Assembly: GCA_020350905.1 (NCBI GenBank)
Contig: CP070843.1
Coordinates: 2,862,259 to 2,868,279, forward strand
Length of the DNA: 6,021 nucleotides
Direction: 5' to 3'
From: Deltaproteobacteria bacterium
GTDB lineage: Bacteria > Desulfobacterota > Syntrophobacteria > BM002
The translations under genes and the position numbers were made by a program. Positions within the stretch are counted from its first letter, which is position 1. Every line of letters begins with the position of its first letter. The notes beneath the pieces are model-generated. The model was given only the letters and a program-made list of their open reading frames with translations. It had not been told where the DNA came from and did not search any database. This document shows, piece after piece, positions 5,448 through 6,021 of the stretch.

Positions 5448-6021
5448 CTATGAAACTCCTTGTCGTTGTCCCCCGAAGGACACTATTCCTTCCAAGGTGG
5501 TTTCAATGTGACTCAGGACACTCAGTGTCCGCTTCTCTATCTCAAGCCGCATACCCTGGCCTTTCAGAATGATGCCCTCTCCTTCAAGTAAAATTGGCAA
5601 TCCCGTATGAATCAATTCCTTGTCTCTATTATAAAGCAACCGAGCCGTTGACAATCTGTACCTTTCGCCGTATCTCACTTTGACGTTGCCACTGATCTCC
5701 ATATTCTGGGTATCGTTGTGCAGAACTCCCGTATTCCCGGTAAGGAGAACCTGACCGCCATTTTTCAGAAAAAATATTGCCTTTACCTGGTCGAGTAAAG
5801 TCTCCTGCCTATCTTCGAAATATGTTGCTGTAGTCGCCCATACTGTCCAACGGGCAGTTCCTTCTTTGACATCACGATACTCGAAATTGTTGAGGCTTAG
5901 ACTGCCATCACGGCTGGCTGCCTTGGTTACTATGGCCGGTAGGATGTGTTTCGACGAGCGCACCTTGACACCGACGAAAACCGCTAGTACCGCACCGGCC
6001 ATAGCCAAGAAAAGGAGCCAC
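5448..6021 (-). CDS. lptC: LptC, inner-membrane LPS export protein (N-terminus cut by window edge)
   Basis: The visible part is 190 residues and stays open to the right edge, so the true start lies outside the window. The first complete codons read WLLFLAMAGAVLAVFVGVKV, a single membrane-spanning helix, followed by the periplasmic YrbK/LptC domain. That domain includes LSLNNFEYRDVKEGTARWTVWATTA, which aligns with the region where LptC proteins describe a tail of modifications on the substrate-binding fold, then GNTGVLHNDTQNMEISGNVKV and a closing LRLEIEKRTLSVLSHIETTL-like strand region near 150-170 (actual text GMRLEIEKRTLSVLSHIETT). LptC sits in the inner membrane with LptB2FG and hands LPS to LptA. 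A TTG at 6008 could open the frame, but it falls inside the membrane helix, so it is not the real start. lptA follows after 22 nt, as expected for an operon. Confidence 0.9.
   Translation of the reverse strand, partial: WLLFLAMAGAVLAVFVGVKVRSSKHILPAIVTKAASRDGSLSLNNFEYRDVKEGTARWTVWATTATYFEDRQETLLDQVKAIFFLKNGGQVLLTGNTGVLHNDTQNMEISGNVKVRYGERYRLSTARLLYNRDKELIHTGLPILLEGEGIILKGQGMRLEIEKRTLSVLSHIETTLEGIVSFGGQRQGVS

Overview
The window is a compact, one-direction (minus-strand) gene cluster from a Gram-negative bacterium with lipopolysaccharide. Read in the direction of transcription, from high to low coordinates, it encodes lptC (cut by the window edge), lptA, lptB, rpoN, hpf (long form), ptsN, rapZ and the first 50 codons of a mannose-family PTS EIIA gene. 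The combination of an lpt/rpoN/hpf/ptsN/rapZ order, a two-domain long HPF and a mannose-type EIIA directly after rapZ suggests a deltaproteobacterial (Desulfobacterota-like) genome. This is an inference from gene order and protein style, not a taxonomic assignment.

Layout. From 6021 to 4099 lies the LPS-transport block: LptC (inner-membrane bitopic protein), LptA (periplasmic bridge) and LptB (cytoplasmic ATPase), tightly packed. lptA starts with GTG. lptB probably starts with TTG behind a strong Shine-Dalgarno and overlaps the end of lptA by 62 nt. From 4083 to 2617 is rpoN (sigma-54), only 15 nt after lptB. From 2573 to 2028 is hpf and from 1959 to 1498 is ptsN (EIIA-Ntr). A 278-nt non-coding gap (1220-1497) follows, holding a small hairpin flanked by direct repeats. 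From 1219 to 326 is rapZ. A second non-coding gap (152-325), AT-rich and with TTCGAA-centred repeats, precedes the EIIA gene (151 to 1), which has its own good ribosome binding site and runs off the left edge.

How the genes fit together. LptC, LptA and LptB are parts of one machine that moves LPS from the inner to the outer membrane. RpoN, PtsN, RapZ and the second EIIA form the widely conserved sigma-54/nitrogen-PTS neighbourhood, which links phosphoenolpyruvate-dependent phosphorylation to envelope and nitrogen or carbon regulation. HPF dimerises ribosomes in stationary phase. The plus-strand open frames, including ones of 258 and 295 codons, are antisense shadows of these genes.

I see no tRNA, rRNA, CRISPR array, insertion sequence or phage gene. 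The coding part is an ordinary conserved cluster. The points worth a second look are the two repeat-bearing intergenic regions, the lptA/lptB overlap with its non-ATG starts, and the tail on LptA. I found no convincing sign of an undescribed system.
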